Assembly (NCBI GenBank): GCA_036001225.1
Contig: DASYUM010000211.1
Location: forward strand, 1-30,101
Origin: DASYUM01 sp036001225
Lineage (GTDB): Bacteria; Methylomirabilota; Methylomirabilia; Rokubacteriales; DASRDR01
Length of the DNA stretch: 30,101 nucleotides
Direction: 5' to 3'
Below the pieces are notes generated by a model. That model made no database searches, was not told the origin of the DNA, and worked only from the letters and a program-made list of their open reading frames with translations. The translations under genes and the position numbers were made by a program. Each line of letters begins with the position of its first letter. Position 1 is the first letter of the stretch. Shown piece by piece: positions 30,048-30,101 of the stretch.

Positions 30048-30101
30048 TCACCGCGAGGCGTCGCACGACTCGAGGAGGTTCAACCCCAGGCGAAGGGCGT
30101 C
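30048..30101 (-). CDS. Possible 3' end of a minus-strand gene entering from the right
   Basis: The minus strand is open from the edge to TGA at 30050-30048, reading DALRLGLNLLESCDASR. Seventeen residues are too few to assign a family, and chance is possible. If real, its stop directly abuts the stop codon of the orphan SDR tail. Confidence 0.25.
   Translation of the reverse strand, partial: DALRLGLNLLESCDASR

Noticed and set aside
1..30101. CRISPR arrays, tRNA/rRNA genes, intact insertion sequences, toxin-antitoxin or phage genes
   Set aside because: No regularly spaced repeats, cloverleaf-like sequences, transposase motifs or phage proteins were seen in any frame.

Overview
The window is about 70% G+C and densely coded, with short gaps, many GTG starts and many 4-base (ATGA/GTGA) overlaps. 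It looks like a metabolically versatile soil bacterium with a large genome. Amino-acid-type ABC transporters, N-methylhydantoinase genes, ThDP/SDR enzymes and hairpin repeats between genes recall uncultivated Rokubacteria/Methylomirabilota-like lineages. That placement is an inference from gene style; no marker gene here proves it. I saw no rRNA, tRNA, CRISPR array or intact transposon. No stretch longer than 300 bases lacks a gene.

Region 1 (1-6643, minus strand): an uptake and hydrolysis operon, read hyuB, hyuA, periplasmic binding protein, livH, livM (livM runs off the left edge). Three structured elements sit in it. Two copies of a roughly 123-bp nested palindrome directly follow the hyuA and livH stop codons. 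Their sequence differences compensate across paired arms. A different palindromic insert lies at the hyuB/hyuA junction, flanked by a 189-bp-spaced duplication of the hyuA start. A 13-bp hairpin separates the binding-protein gene from livH.

Region 2 (6728-10150, plus): a coupled trio of SDR dehydrogenase, ThDP-dependent enzyme and exported DUF362 protein. Region 3 (10154-12614, minus): a molybdopterin oxidoreductase with a VOC-fold protein behind it. Region 4 (12751-13515, plus): an internally deleted CoA-binding protein and a cupin.

Region 5 (13523-16255, minus): two small RRM RNA-binding proteins, then glnS. The first RRM gene has an extended -10 promoter, a long leader and a perfect intrinsic terminator. 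The second lies directly behind that terminator and appears to start at ATT. Region 6 (16302-19861, minus): treZ-malQ, trehalose/maltodextrin metabolism.

Region 7 (19931-23745, plus): a promoter and the wreck of an MFS transporter whose stop overlaps the start of kup (K+ uptake), then an amidase. Region 8 (23609-29607, minus): DedA membrane protein, iron-type alcohol dehydrogenase lacking one metal histidine, D-2-hydroxyacid dehydrogenase, hotdog thioesterase and M1 aminopeptidase, the last four tightly packed. The right edge (29670-30101) holds the C-terminal part of an unrecognised protein colliding head-on with an orphan SDR tail. Several gene wrecks and small palindromic repeats suggest recent local rearrangement.
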